Source: JASTVH01 sp042862465 (GTDB lineage: Bacteria; Pseudomonadota; Gammaproteobacteria; Pseudomonadales; Oleiphilaceae). From it: 64,000 nt of DNA. The stretch is taken from NCBI GenBank assembly GCA_042862465.1, contig JASTVH010000012.1:17092-81091 (forward strand). Reading direction: 5' to 3'. Of the stretch, positions 8,868 through 17,634 are shown in pieces (positions within the stretch are counted from its first letter, which is position 1; each line of letters starts with the position of its first letter). The notes under the pieces are model-generated. The model saw only the letters and a program-made list of their open reading frames with translations, was not told the DNA's origin and searched no databases. The position numbers were made by a program, and so were the translations under genes.

Positions 8868-10301
8868 TCATACTGCATGTGGTTGGTTCATCGGGGATGG
8901 ACTGAGCTCATCCTCTTTGTGGGAAGCGCTGTCCGTGGTTGTGTCGGACAGCACGAAGCGGTGGGTCCCGAGCAGGTAGTCGGCGGTCAATAGGCGAATG
9001 GCCAAGTCGCCATATTGCCGGTTCGGGGTCCGTCTGTGCCGTCTCGCCAGTTTCGCGGTCACTGGGGGCTGCAGCCGGAAAAGGTGGTTGCTGAAATTCT
9101 TATCGGATCCCATGCGATAGAGCCGCTGTGCGGCATCGAATACATTGGTGCAGCTTTTGGTGTGAATATCGGGCTGTGGCAAGGTTGACTGACTATCAAG
9201 ATCAAGCTCTGGAAATCGGCGCGCTTCTCCTGCCGTGTAGCCAGGAAGTTGGGCCTGAAGGCGCGGAAAACGCCAATGCTGGCCTCTGAGCTGAGCGATC
9301 TCCCAGGTCCGGTTAAGGGCTGCGGGCCAGCGCGAGAAAAGGTTGAAGTACTGATGCGGCTGGTTCGCCATCGCCAGAGCTGCATCCAGGGATCGACCGA
9401 TATGGTTTTTGGCCGACACCCGCTTCTTTAGCGTTTTCGAAAACAGGGGATAAGCCGCCTGAGGGGGTGGGACGATGGCCTCGTTGAGGGGGGCACGCCC
9501 GTCCCGGAGCCCAAGGTTGCAATCAACAATGCCGCTCCCGGCGTTTTCCGTTTGATGGAGTAGGAATGCCTCCAGGCGAAAATCGGCTGCTTGCCGACAG
9601 TCTGAGGCCAAGGTTGGCACACTCAGGAAAAACGCTTCCCAGGCCAGCGGGTCAGCATTCTGTAGGTTGACCGCTATCTGCGCTGCTTCCGCGTGATCAT
9701 CAGGTTTCGGCGCAGTGAATGTTTCGGGGCCGCGCAAAGGTTTTTTACTTTCCTTGAAGCCATCGCCATGCAACTGGATGCAAAGCGTCTGCCCCGGTGG
9801 AAGGGATTGGACTTCATTAAACCAGGTATGGGCTTCCTGAAGAGAAGACAGGCAAATACTTTCAACGACAGCGTGAAGATTCAGTGTGGGGTGGTCGATG
9901 AGCCTGGCCAAGAAATCCATGCTGGATGAGAAGCAGACACTGCGTCCTCTTCTGAGTGTATAGAGTGAGCCAATGCCCATCGGATCCCTTTGCAAATACA
10001 GTTCCGTTTTTCCTTCCGATAACCGGGATGTCCATGCCATGGCGTAAGCGCCTTGCCATGACTCATCGCCTTGACCGGGATGCGCTGTGCCGGCCAGCAG
10101 CAGGTCGTCCGCTCTGGCATGAACGGCCGGCTTTCCCTTTCCAAGCGTGTAGGCTTCTACATCGGGATGTATGTCCGAAGCGTCAGCCTCCAGGCCGTGC
10201 CTTTGGCAGAACTCGACCAGCGCCGACCGAAACAGGGCAGCGGTTTCATGGTCTTCGCGGCAGCGGGTAAAGCCGCAGATGACGTTCGCACCTAAGAGCA
10301 T
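8868..10301 (-). CDS. asparagine-synthetase-like protein, apparently lacking both active sites
   Basis: 477 residues from ATG 10301, chosen because AGGAGG lies just upstream; it overlaps the previous stop by 10 bp. Residues about 1-200 resemble the N-terminal glutaminase domain of class B asparagine synthetases (MGIGSLYTLRRGRSVCFSSS, then VQSLPPGQTLCIQ). The nucleophile Cys-2 is absent (MLLGANVICG), and in the C-terminal half I see no SGGxDS ATP-pyrophosphatase loop. The family normally forms amides from glutamine, and related 'amidotransferases' occur in exosortase-A-associated clusters beside the same ligase and decarboxylase types. Here a non-catalytic, structural or substrate-binding role is more likely. 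Confidence 0.6.
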   Translation of the reverse strand: MLLGANVICGFTRCREDHETAALFRSALVEFCQRHGLEADASDIHPDVEAYTLGKGKPAVHARADDLLLAGTAHPGQGDESWQGAYAMAWTSRLSEGKTELYLQRDPMGIGSLYTLRRGRSVCFSSSMDFLARLIDHPTLNLHAVVESICLSSLQEAHTWFNEVQSLPPGQTLCIQLHGDGFKESKKPLRGPETFTAPKPDDHAEAAQIAVNLQNADPLAWEAFFLSVPTLASDCRQAADFRLEAFLLHQTENAGSGIVDCNLGLRDGRAPLNEAIVPPPQAAYPLFSKTLKKRVSAKNHIGRSLDAALAMANQPHQYFNLFSRWPAALNRTWEIAQLRGQHWRFPRLQAQLPGYTAGEARRFPELDLDSQSTLPQPDIHTKSCTNVFDAAQRLYRMGSDKNFSNHLFRLQPPVTAKLARRHRRTPNRQYGDLAIRLLTADYLLGTHRFVLSDTTTDSASHKEDELSPSPMNQPHAV

Positions 10302-11263
10302 GCTGCCTCCTGCGGGATTTCGAGCTGTGAAGACCGTTCTGGTAACTGCGCGCTGATCCAGTCTTTCATCAAGGCGCCAGCTTTCCCGACCACCGTGAGG
10401 TGGTTGGCCGCCGGGATGACATGCAGCACTTTGCTGGTGGCACGGGCCAGGTGCCATTGATGAATGACGCTCACAGCACTGGGATCGGTGACTTCATCCT
10501 TTTCACCAATTGCTAACCACACTGGCCTGTCAATCTGGCTGAATGCGTCCTGATAGTGACGAACGCTTAGGGAGGCCGACATATTGTAGGAGTAGTCCTG
10601 AACCCGATTTTCCATGGCAGCTTGTTGCGCCGGGGCCGGGAAATGGGACACCGTTAAGCGCCGCAAAAACGGGAACAGTTTTCCAAGGAAATAGCGCCAC
10701 AGATAGCTCTTGTAGAGGTACTTCTCGAAGGCTTTGGGTACGGGATTAAAGTGGGGCACCTGGCGCCAATACATGAATGGAAACAGGAATCGAACCGCAG
10801 GTATGTCGTAGCGGTGTGTCTCCATGCAGCCGGGGAGTGCCGGGGACAGAAAGAGGTAGCCGGCCACGTCCGCCGATCCGTATTTTGCCTGGTACCTCAG
10901 GAGTACCACGCAACCGGCAGAATGGGCCGACAGGAACACCGGTACGCCGGGGTGATGCTGCCGGACAGACATAACGGTCTCGGCCAGATCGTCTTCCAGC
11001 TGACCCACGTAGTCGGTATGGCCACGGGGGCCGGTAGAATCGCCATTGCCACGCAGGTCCATGAGGTAGGGCTTGACACCGGCACTTGCCAGAACTTTGC
11101 CCAACATGACGTAGCGCCGGCTGTTGTAGGAGCTACCGTGCAGATGAATGACCACCGCCCTGGCGGGCTCGACCATAAAACTACGGTAGGCCAGTCTGGC
11201 ATTGTCCGTGGTCGAGATATGGCCGTTCTCTGGAGTGAGCTTGGTTGGCTGATCCGTCGTCAT
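10292..11263 (-). CDS. alpha/beta hydrolase (monoglyceride-lipase / exosortase-associated hydrolase type)
   Basis: 323 residues. Oxyanion segment VIHLHGSSYNSRRY, LRGNGDSTGPRGHT after strand 4, nucleophile elbow SAHSAGC near residue 120, acid region IGEKDEVTDPS, and catalytic histidine in AANHLTVV. Family members hydrolyse esters or thioesters; in a carrier-protein operon a thioesterase or acyl-transfer role is the natural inference. It overlaps the upstream KAS-III-like gene by 4 bp (ATGA) and the downstream asparagine-synthetase-like gene by 10 bp, so it is firmly within the operon. No signal peptide, so cytoplasmic. Confidence 0.82.
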   Translation of the reverse strand: MTTDQPTKLTPENGHISTTDNARLAYRSFMVEPARAVVIHLHGSSYNSRRYVMLGKVLASAGVKPYLMDLRGNGDSTGPRGHTDYVGQLEDDLAETVMSVRQHHPGVPVFLSAHSAGCVVLLRYQAKYGSADVAGYLFLSPALPGCMETHRYDIPAVRFLFPFMYWRQVPHFNPVPKAFEKYLYKSYLWRYFLGKLFPFLRRLTVSHFPAPAQQAAMENRVQDYSYNMSASLSVRHYQDAFSQIDRPVWLAIGEKDEVTDPSAVSVIHQWHLARATSKVLHVIPAANHLTVVGKAGALMKDWISAQLPERSSQLEIPQEAACS

Positions 11264-12312
11264 GGCCGTACCTCGGGCTCGAGCTGTCCATGCTGAACGG
11301 GTGCAGCGAGAGGTGCTTCGTCAAAGTCCCAGCGGTAGTAATGATTGTCGGGACAATCCGCGCCGGGGGTCGTGCACTTCAGGTGTCGCCTGGCCAGGTG
11401 AACCTGCTGAGATGCGGCAGCATTGAGCACCTCAAAACTTTCGTTATAGCCCGTCCGGAAGCTCGCAGTCTCCTGGTGAACAGTGACGTCGCGCCAGGGA
11501 AGGGCGCGATTGGCGGGGCGTACATCCAATATTCCGAAACGGCCGCCAACCCCCAAAACCGCAATAGCCAGCTCACCTTCCTGAAGGGTGTGGTGATAAC
11601 GCTGTAATTCCAGCAAGGGCTTCATGCTCATGTAGTGCCAGTCGCCCGCGTCGATGCTGTCGAGCCAGTGTATTGAGGCCTGGGCGTGGGCCAGCTTGTG
11701 GTTGGCAAGATCAAGCAAGTGGGTCGAGAAGCTCGATTGTGTTTGAAAGGAGACCACGGGTTTGGGAGACGTGGCGTTCATTCTGACCAAGGAGTCCACG
11801 AGGCGCTCAACCAGGCCTACCGTGGCAGAAACGCCTTGTCGCTTGGACAGAAGCTCACAACTGGCGATGTAAACACCTTGGCCATCCATCGTAGGTACGG
11901 ATTCCTTTCGTAACCTGACGGCACCCAGTGCGGGCGAATGGATAAGGCTATCGGGCCCGTTGGTGCGTCCAATCCCAATACAATCCATGAGGTGCTGCGT
12001 CAGGTTTTCGGGCTCGCTGACAACCACAAGTGCTTCGGATGCCGCCTCGTGGTTGCAGAAATCCAGGATCAATCCAAAAAAGGAGAGACAGCCCTGCGCC
12101 ACCAAGCGATGAGGGATGTCCGGGTAGGCTTTACGGAGTTCGTTGCCAAGGTGGCGGGTGAGCGGGTCGTGCCAGCAATACACTTCACTGGAGCTGCAAT
12201 AATAGAGGATCTCCGGGCGATAGCGTGACGCCACCAGCTGCTGTTGCAACCAGTGATAGTCTGCCTCCTCGGGGCACGCCTTGCTGGTGATCACATCCAT
12301 CCGTAAGTACAT
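11260..12312 (-). CDS. divergent beta-ketoacyl-ACP synthase III-like (thiolase-fold) protein
   Basis: 350 residues. The pattern fits a thiolase fold: RLVAQGCLSFFGLILDFC, with Cys-75 at the position of the KAS-III nucleophile, followed by EALVVVSEPE as the core strand. The C-terminal GELAIAVLGVGGRFGILDV resembles the KAS-III ending 'Gd.vll.gfGaGltwG'. The usual GNT/GNS active-site asparagine appears replaced around DAGDWHYMSM, and the central histidine is uncertain. KAS-III proteins condense or transfer acyl groups between CoA and ACP; this one is so diverged that acyl transfer, hydrolysis or a pseudoenzyme role are all possible. Overlaps the hydrolase gene by 4 bp. Confidence 0.55.
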   Translation of the reverse strand: MYLRMDVITSKACPEEADYHWLQQQLVASRYRPEILYYCSSSEVYCWHDPLTRHLGNELRKAYPDIPHRLVAQGCLSFFGLILDFCNHEAASEALVVVSEPENLTQHLMDCIGIGRTNGPDSLIHSPALGAVRLRKESVPTMDGQGVYIASCELLSKRQGVSATVGLVERLVDSLVRMNATSPKPVVSFQTQSSFSTHLLDLANHKLAHAQASIHWLDSIDAGDWHYMSMKPLLELQRYHHTLQEGELAIAVLGVGGRFGILDVRPANRALPWRDVTVHQETASFRTGYNESFEVLNAAASQQVHLARRHLKCTTPGADCPDNHYYRWDFDEAPLAAPVQHGQLEPEVRP

Positions 12313-12325
12313 CGCCGTGTTCGCC

Positions 12326-12841
12326 TCACTCCGCCTTTGACACGATGCCGTGCGCTGTCAGAAATTCATGCAGCTGAGGCAGCGCCTCGTCATCCAGGTT
12401 GCCGTTGGTATACAAATCCAGGGCGATGCGATTGTCTCCACAATCCAGATGGTGCTTTTTGAACCAGTCATCGACCACAAGAAGATTGAGACCTTCATCC
12501 AGTAACGCCTGAACCTCGAGTTCGTTATGAATGGATAGGAAAACATCGTCCTTTAGCAGTCGCGCAGGCAGGCGGCCAATGCAGGGCATGCTCAGGCGTA
12601 CGAACGTCATGTCGAGCGGGAGAGCCAGTTCATCAACCTTGAGCAGCAGTTGCTCCAGAAACTGGTAATGCTCCTGGAATGAGAGCAACACCGGCGACTT
12701 GATGGAAAGATCGAATCCGGTGTAATTCTCGAAGTCATCAGGCGTCTGTAGCGGAAAGGTCATGATGTCGGCTGCTACCGCCTTATCCGGGAAAGGGGGC
12801 TGTTCCAATACGCCTTGAAACGCAAACCGGGATTGACGCAT
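12326..12841 (-). CDS. conserved-looking protein of unknown function in ACP operon
   Basis: 171 residues from ATG 12841; the site GGGAGG and the upstream stop TGA one base before the ATG support this start. It is soluble and acidic, with no signal peptide or membrane segment. Mixed alpha/beta composition (FVRLSMPCIGRLPARLL, LNLLVVDDWFKKHHLDCGD, IALDLYTNGNLDDEAL). I do not recognise it. Its position between two KAS-III-like genes with gaps of 1 and 13 bp says it belongs to the same complex or pathway; a carrier-docking or cyclase-like accessory is speculation. Confidence 0.6.
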   Translation of the reverse strand: MRQSRFAFQGVLEQPPFPDKAVAADIMTFPLQTPDDFENYTGFDLSIKSPVLLSFQEHYQFLEQLLLKVDELALPLDMTFVRLSMPCIGRLPARLLKDDVFLSIHNELEVQALLDEGLNLLVVDDWFKKHHLDCGDNRIALDLYTNGNLDDEALPQLHEFLTAHGIVSKAE

Positions 12842-12842
12842 C

Positions 12843-13679
12843 TCAGGCCCTCCCGCCTTTGGCTTCAAGAATGTGCAGTGGCGCGTCCTTTGCGGTAACC
12901 ACGCGCGCCAGGCTGTAGTAGCCGTTCAGGGCCAGCGAGCAACACAGCACCGGTTCATCCTGGATTTTTCCGCTTTTTCGGTGATGGATCAGGCTCAACC
13001 AGGGATCGCTCCCGAAACAATGCCCCCACTCTGGATGGAGGTCGGGTAAACGCGGTTCATTCTTGAGAGTGCGCTCAAACAGGGCACGTACGCCTTCGGG
13101 AAAGAAGGGCAGAGCAACGGCGCTCGCTGGCTCCCGCTTTAACTCGTTGCGCACCGCAATGGCAAATTCGGCTACCGGATTGTGGGTCTTGCCAAAGCCT
13201 GTTTGCAGCGGCAAGTCACCGTCAGGTCGTTCGAAAAGCAGAGTGAGTATTCCAAAGCCGGATTGTTCCCAGTTGGGGTTCTCCAACCAGTAACTCATGT
13301 TGAACAGATTGACGTCGAAGACGGTAATCAGGCAGTGCCGCTGGGATGGGCGGGTTTTGGCTAAATAGCGCAGCAGATAACCCCACCCGGCACATTCGTA
13401 GGCATTGGTAAAGGCGGCCGGCACATTGCGACAGGTGTGGGAAAGCTGCTCGCGCCAGTCATTCCAGTGGACCGTCCCGGTCGTGAAAGGCATTTCCACA
13501 ATGGTGGAGGAGATGAGGTGCGGAATACCTGAGGCCGCTGCCGGCGCCCCCAGGGCGGCTTCATGTTGACCAATGACAGCAGAGAGTTCTTTAAACATCT
13601 CATCTGCCGTGCACTTCCTGGGAAACACCGGGTCGCGATAGGGGGTGTAAACGGCACCGTTTAGCGTGATCGCATTCAT
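12843..13679 (-). CDS. second divergent KAS-III-like (thiolase-fold) protein
   Basis: 278 residues, shorter than a full KAS III (about 320). TNAYECAGWGYLLRYL puts Cys-96 at the nucleophile position, RHCLITVFDVNLF is the following core strand, and LHPEWGHCFGSDPWLSLIHH followed by VLCCSLALNGYYSLARV resembles the C-terminal 'GN.fgSDp' and final-strand regions. A typical catalytic His-Asn pair cannot be confirmed; GHCFGSDP may carry histidine in place of asparagine. Together with 11260-12312 it could form a heterodimer, as seen in ketosynthase/chain-length-factor pairs (analogy only). Overlaps the dehydrogenase-like gene by 4 bp. Confidence 0.55.
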   Translation of the reverse strand: MNAITLNGAVYTPYRDPVFPRKCTADEMFKELSAVIGQHEAALGAPAAASGIPHLISSTIVEMPFTTGTVHWNDWREQLSHTCRNVPAAFTNAYECAGWGYLLRYLAKTRPSQRHCLITVFDVNLFNMSYWLENPNWEQSGFGILTLLFERPDGDLPLQTGFGKTHNPVAEFAIAVRNELKREPASAVALPFFPEGVRALFERTLKNEPRLPDLHPEWGHCFGSDPWLSLIHHRKSGKIQDEPVLCCSLALNGYYSLARVVTAKDAPLHILEAKGGRA

Positions 13680-14725
13680 GCCCTATGCGCCCTGTATTTG
13701 TTGTAGAGCTCAAAGAAGCAGCGATAGGAACTGCCTTCCATTTTGGTGAAGCCCAGAGCATCGCGCTGATCACCAAGATTGGGCAGCTGCTGGTCACCAA
13801 CCAGTTGAACGAGGAATTCGTTCGACAGGAATTTCAGTGCCAGAACCTTATCAATCAGGTGTCGGTCAATCTGAGTCTGCTCACAAATCGATTTCGCAAC
13901 GCTTTGGATGTAGTGCCTGATTTCCGTGTGGGAGGCGCTTCGGAGCAGTCGTTCCTGATCTTCCAGCCATGTTAGATGCTGCATGATGCCGCGAACGAAG
14001 CGCGGTCGAATCGTCGTCAGCAGGCGGGTGACACCGGCCAGCCCCCCTTTCGTCAGTTGATCTTCGGCTGCTACCGGCACCGATCCGCTAACGTTGCCCA
14101 ACTGCAAGTGCCCATCGAGAAAGGGGCCACCGATCTTTGTCCGCTTTAGGGTTCGGGCTCGGTCCGGATCGATGAGATAGAGAGAGGGAAAGAAAGCATT
14201 GCCTTTGCGTGCCGCCACAAACAGAAAATTGTCGCGGTGAGCTTCGATCCCCCACACCTTGTCAATACTGAGGTGATCTTCGCCGTCTTTCTTTTCGACC
14301 CGGGTATGCCAGTTTTGTAGCGAGGGGCCCCCACGGTCCGTCATCAAGAAGCAACCGCTTGCGCCTTTGCTGGCCCATTGGCCGAGTTTTTCCAGCTGGC
14401 TGTCATTGGCGCTGAGGCTGACCAGAATGGAACCGAACTGGTTGACCAGGTGATGGAAGTGAGGTGCGAACCCTTCCCGACCAATATTCTCCAGAACGCT
14501 TTCAATGGCATCCGTCTGTGGCAGAGGTGACTGTTCACCGGCCGCGCCACTTTGCACGGGCGAGGAAAAGGGAGAAAAGTCGTCCTCGATGATAATGGCC
14601 GAGTCCAGCAACCGGAGGCAGGACTGTGCAACCAAACGCTCTACGGTGCGGGGCGGTGCGCAATGCGAGGCCAATTGGTCGAGAACCAGTTGGCCAAAAC
14701 GTTGGGCTGTATTAGCGGGATTCAT
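13676..14725 (-). CDS. acyl-CoA-dehydrogenase-like flavoprotein (divergent)
   Basis: 349 residues from ATG 14725, which overlaps the end of the decarboxylase gene by 14 bp; the open frame extends further upstream but only through decarboxylase coding sequence. GCFLMTDRGGPSLQNW matches the middle beta-domain loop of acyl-CoA dehydrogenases, IDKVWGIEAHRDNFLFVAAR the next strands, and KMEGSSYRCFFEL near the C-terminus may correspond to the YEGT region carrying the catalytic glutamate. In known pathways (PltE, RedW) such proteins oxidise amino-acyl groups tethered to carrier proteins, so oxidation of the ACP-bound substrate is plausible here. Confidence 0.65.
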   Translation of the reverse strand: MNPANTAQRFGQLVLDQLASHCAPPRTVERLVAQSCLRLLDSAIIIEDDFSPFSSPVQSGAAGEQSPLPQTDAIESVLENIGREGFAPHFHHLVNQFGSILVSLSANDSQLEKLGQWASKGASGCFLMTDRGGPSLQNWHTRVEKKDGEDHLSIDKVWGIEAHRDNFLFVAARKGNAFFPSLYLIDPDRARTLKRTKIGGPFLDGHLQLGNVSGSVPVAAEDQLTKGGLAGVTRLLTTIRPRFVRGIMQHLTWLEDQERLLRSASHTEIRHYIQSVAKSICEQTQIDRHLIDKVLALKFLSNEFLVQLVGDQQLPNLGDQRDALGFTKMEGSSYRCFFELYNKYRAHRA

Positions 14726-15866
14726 GGAACAGATACTCCCGTGCCGGAGGAAGGTCGAGAAAATTGACGGGTGAATAGCTTCGGTTGTAGGCACCGCAAT
14801 GGCTGAAAATGCAGACATCACCGATAGCAGGGACCGCACCTCCTTCCGGCCATTGGCCGATGACATCATCTTTGCTGCAGGACGAACCGACAAAAAGCAT
14901 CGGCCCGTTAAAGGTCGTCCTGGAGGTTTCGTTGACGTGGCAGAGTTCAGGTTTGGCGTGCTTGCGGAAGACATTCTCGGTTTGGGCCAGGAGAAAATTC
15001 TGGCCAATACCGCCATCGCACACGACAATCAGGCGATCGTTGAGCTGTTTGGTGCTTACCACCCGGGTCAAGAAAAAACCGGCACTGGCGTAGATCGCCC
15101 GGCCGCTCTCATGAAGGACTTCATAGTCTTGCTGGAGATCAGCGAGCCGGGAACGATACTGCTCAAAATCGAAATCTTCACACAGGTCTTCGGAAAAGCC
15201 ACCGCCGAGGTTGATCGTGGTTAGCTGATAGCCCAACCGTTGTTCCAGCTCTTTAACCAGAGGGACGACCGCATCAATGCTTTGCAGGGCTGTTTTACTG
15301 AAGGTGTATGAGCCCTTGAAGCACTGTATGCCTCGCACTTCTATATCGTTGTTTTTGGCAATGGAAATGGTCTCAAACAACCCGTCCAGATCCATTCCGA
15401 AATGGTCGTCACGTACTTTGGGGTGCTCGGGATTGAACGCTGTCAGGACCGCGCCATTAACACGTAGCATGACCGGTTTTATGGAGCGGCCCTGTGCTGC
15501 CGTGATGGCCCTTTCCAGTTGGCTGGGATGATCAATGATCAATGTCGCCTTCGCTGCAATGGCATAGCGCAGTAGCTCACCGTTTGCCGAAGGATTATTG
15601 AGAAACTTTTCGACGCCGGGTGCTCCAGCGACTTTGTTGAGCTCTTGCGCCGAGGCCACTTCATTGCCGTCTTTCATCACATGGGCGCACCGCAGAAGAA
15701 TGTCTGGGGTGGAGTTGGCCTTGACGGAAACAATCAACCCGGTGCCCAGTTGGTCGCGGAGGCGGGAGAAGTTAGCCATTGCCTTCTCTGGAGAATAGAG
15801 ATAGCAGGGCGTTTTAAATTGCTGCGCATCGTCAGCCAGCAGCTTTCTTATCGTGGCAATGCTCAT
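14712..15866 (-). CDS. PLP-dependent decarboxylase, fold type III (DAP/Orn/Arg decarboxylase family)
   Basis: 384 residues from ATG 15866; a GTG three codons upstream is equally possible because neither start has a strong ribosome site. Schiff-base lysine in LIVSVKANSTPDIL near residue 49, glycine-rich phosphate loop NLGGGFSEDLC, and C-terminal VGSSCSKDDV with FSHCGAYNRSY, which supply the second active-site half in the dimer. Known relatives decarboxylate diaminopimelate, ornithine or carrier-tethered amino acids (BtrK in butirosin synthesis, and the exosortase-A-associated decarboxylase). It lies 45 bp from the AMP ligase and overlaps the dehydrogenase-like gene, suggesting action on the ligase product. 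Confidence 0.85.
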   Translation of the reverse strand: MSIATIRKLLADDAQQFKTPCYLYSPEKAMANFSRLRDQLGTGLIVSVKANSTPDILLRCAHVMKDGNEVASAQELNKVAGAPGVEKFLNNPSANGELLRYAIAAKATLIIDHPSQLERAITAAQGRSIKPVMLRVNGAVLTAFNPEHPKVRDDHFGMDLDGLFETISIAKNNDIEVRGIQCFKGSYTFSKTALQSIDAVVPLVKELEQRLGYQLTTINLGGGFSEDLCEDFDFEQYRSRLADLQQDYEVLHESGRAIYASAGFFLTRVVSTKQLNDRLIVVCDGGIGQNFLLAQTENVFRKHAKPELCHVNETSRTTFNGPMLFVGSSCSKDDVIGQWPEGGAVPAIGDVCIFSHCGAYNRSYSPVNFLDLPPAREYLFHESR

Positions 15867-15911
15867 TAATCGCACTCACTTTGCGGGTCTTCGGGGAGCT
15901 GGAGACGCTGT

Positions 15912-17414
15912 CTATCGGAATTCTGCAAGCATCCGCTTTTTATCGATCTTGCCGTTAACCGAAAAAAACATGTTGTCTACGAAACGGACCTGGCGGGGCA
16001 TGTAATCGACCCCCAGTGTCGTTTTGAGCTTGTCGGTCAATGCCTTGCGATTTTGCGGGGTGTCATCATTCAGTTGAATGAAGAGGCAGGCGATTTCGTT
16101 ACCGAATCCGTCCTCGGTTCCGACGACCGAACATAGTTCAACCGACTCTTCCAGTTGAATCGTCCGCTCAAGCTCCAACGGATAAAGGCAATAGCCGCCC
16201 TGTTTAATGAGATCTTTTGCACGCCCCTGAAAATAGAAGTAACCATCGGCGTCGTAATAGAAAAGATCGCCCGTATTCAGCCAGTTGTCGTCTCTGTAAA
16301 GCCCGCCTATGACTTCCGCACCGGCACAGCTTTCGGCCCGCGTATAACCTTGCATGACCGAGGCGCCCCTCACCATGAGGATGCCAATCTCGCCAGGCTC
16401 CACTTCCTGATAGCGCGGCAGCCCGCGGACTGATTCGATTTCACGGAACACCTTGGCTTCCAGGCCGGGCATCGGAATACCCACGGAGCCGGTTTTTCGT
16501 TCCAGGTCCTGGGGTGGAAGGAAAAGCGCCCGTTTGGACTCTGTCAGCCCGTACATGGCGAAGATGCTTACTTCCGGCAGTTGTCTCTTTATGCTGGCAA
16601 TCGTGGATTCAGGGAGATGGCCGCCCGTATTGGTGATTTTTTTGAGAGAAGGTAGCGAGATTTTCGCAAGGGGCAGGCCTTTCTCGATCAGTGTTGCGAT
16701 CAACGGCACTACCGGCAGCAGTGTGGTCGCGTGTTTTTCAAGTGCCTTGATCAGGGTGATGGGATGAACCGTCTGGTCGTACAGCGCGACATTGCATTCG
16801 CAATAGAAAGCGAACAGCACCTGATAAAGGCCATAATCAAAGGACAGGGGCGAGGCGCAGAGAATACGCTCGTTCTCATCAATCTGAAGGTAGTCTGTAA
16901 TGGAACGCATCGCCGCCAGGACGTTTCCGTGGCTCAGCATGATGCCTTTGGGTTGGCCTGTGCTACCTGACGTATATATGATCAGGGCGAGGTCACTGGC
17001 CGTCGGGCGGGGCGGTGTGCGGAAAAGGAAGCGCGAATCCGGTGCAAGATAGCCGGGCAGAATATCGCACTGGTCTTTGTGGGGATAAATAACACACCGG
17101 GCGTTGCAATCACTGGCAATGGCGTTGAGATTTGGCGCCAGCGATTCTGCTTTCATCGGAACAGCGGCTGCCCCCAGATGCCAACAGGCAAGCAGGGTGG
17201 CAATACACTCAACGCTGGTATCCATGGCGACAATGACCCTGTCGCCTGAAGTGACCCCATGGAGCCTCAACGCATCAGAAGAATGTCTTGCCAGCTGTCC
17301 CAGCTTCTTGGTCCGGTAGACCGGGCCGCCCGAGGAGTGTTCGATGCTGCCACGCCAGTGGCCTTGCACAACGTGACGATAGACATCGCCTAGCGTATGC
17401 CAGTGAGCAGTCAT
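15912..17414 (-). CDS. AMP-forming acyl-/aminoacyl-ACP (CoA) ligase
   Basis: 500 residues, ANL superfamily. ATP-binding loop YTSGSTGQPKG at 147-157, GLTES adenine loop near 290, GDLFYYDADGYFYFQGRAKD hinge region, and catalytic Lys-489 in NGKIDKKRM. It activates a carboxylate with ATP and loads it on a thiol; the ACP gene of the same operon is the obvious acceptor. First gene of the operon, 220 bp from the MalT-like regulator. Similar ligases accompany PLP decarboxylases in exosortase-A loci and proline-loading enzymes (PltF, RedM) in pyrrole pathways. Which acid it takes is unknown. Confidence 0.88.
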   Translation of the reverse strand: MTAHWHTLGDVYRHVVQGHWRGSIEHSSGGPVYRTKKLGQLARHSSDALRLHGVTSGDRVIVAMDTSVECIATLLACWHLGAAAVPMKAESLAPNLNAIASDCNARCVIYPHKDQCDILPGYLAPDSRFLFRTPPRPTASDLALIIYTSGSTGQPKGIMLSHGNVLAAMRSITDYLQIDENERILCASPLSFDYGLYQVLFAFYCECNVALYDQTVHPITLIKALEKHATTLLPVVPLIATLIEKGLPLAKISLPSLKKITNTGGHLPESTIASIKRQLPEVSIFAMYGLTESKRALFLPPQDLERKTGSVGIPMPGLEAKVFREIESVRGLPRYQEVEPGEIGILMVRGASVMQGYTRAESCAGAEVIGGLYRDDNWLNTGDLFYYDADGYFYFQGRAKDLIKQGGYCLYPLELERTIQLEESVELCSVVGTEDGFGNEIACLFIQLNDDTPQNRKALTDKLKTTLGVDYMPRQVRFVDNMFFSVNGKIDKKRMLAEFR

Positions 17415-17634
17415 AGTGTCCCAAGTCCATTTTTATAGTTTGTATTATTGTTAAAGGATGTTAATGGAAAGCCATAAAAAGGAACGTGAATTGATTCAAA
17501 ATCAACGTAATCGTCAGGAAATAACCTGGTAGGGCGGCCAGGTTGAGGAAGTGGGGGTTAGGTCATGTGGCAGGATGCCACCTTGCGAGGATGTGGTATC
17601 AAAGCGGCGTGGCAAGCTTTCAAAACAGGGTTCT

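Noticed and set aside
10302..10457. N-terminal extension of the asparagine-synthetase-like gene
   Set aside because: Those 52 codons are antifeatures of the overlapping hydrolase gene; ATG 10301 has a strong AGGAGG site.
12326..12868. Longer start for the unknown gene at 12868
   Set aside because: The extra nine codons lie inside the upstream gene, whereas ATG 12841 has a GGGAGG site right after the stop.
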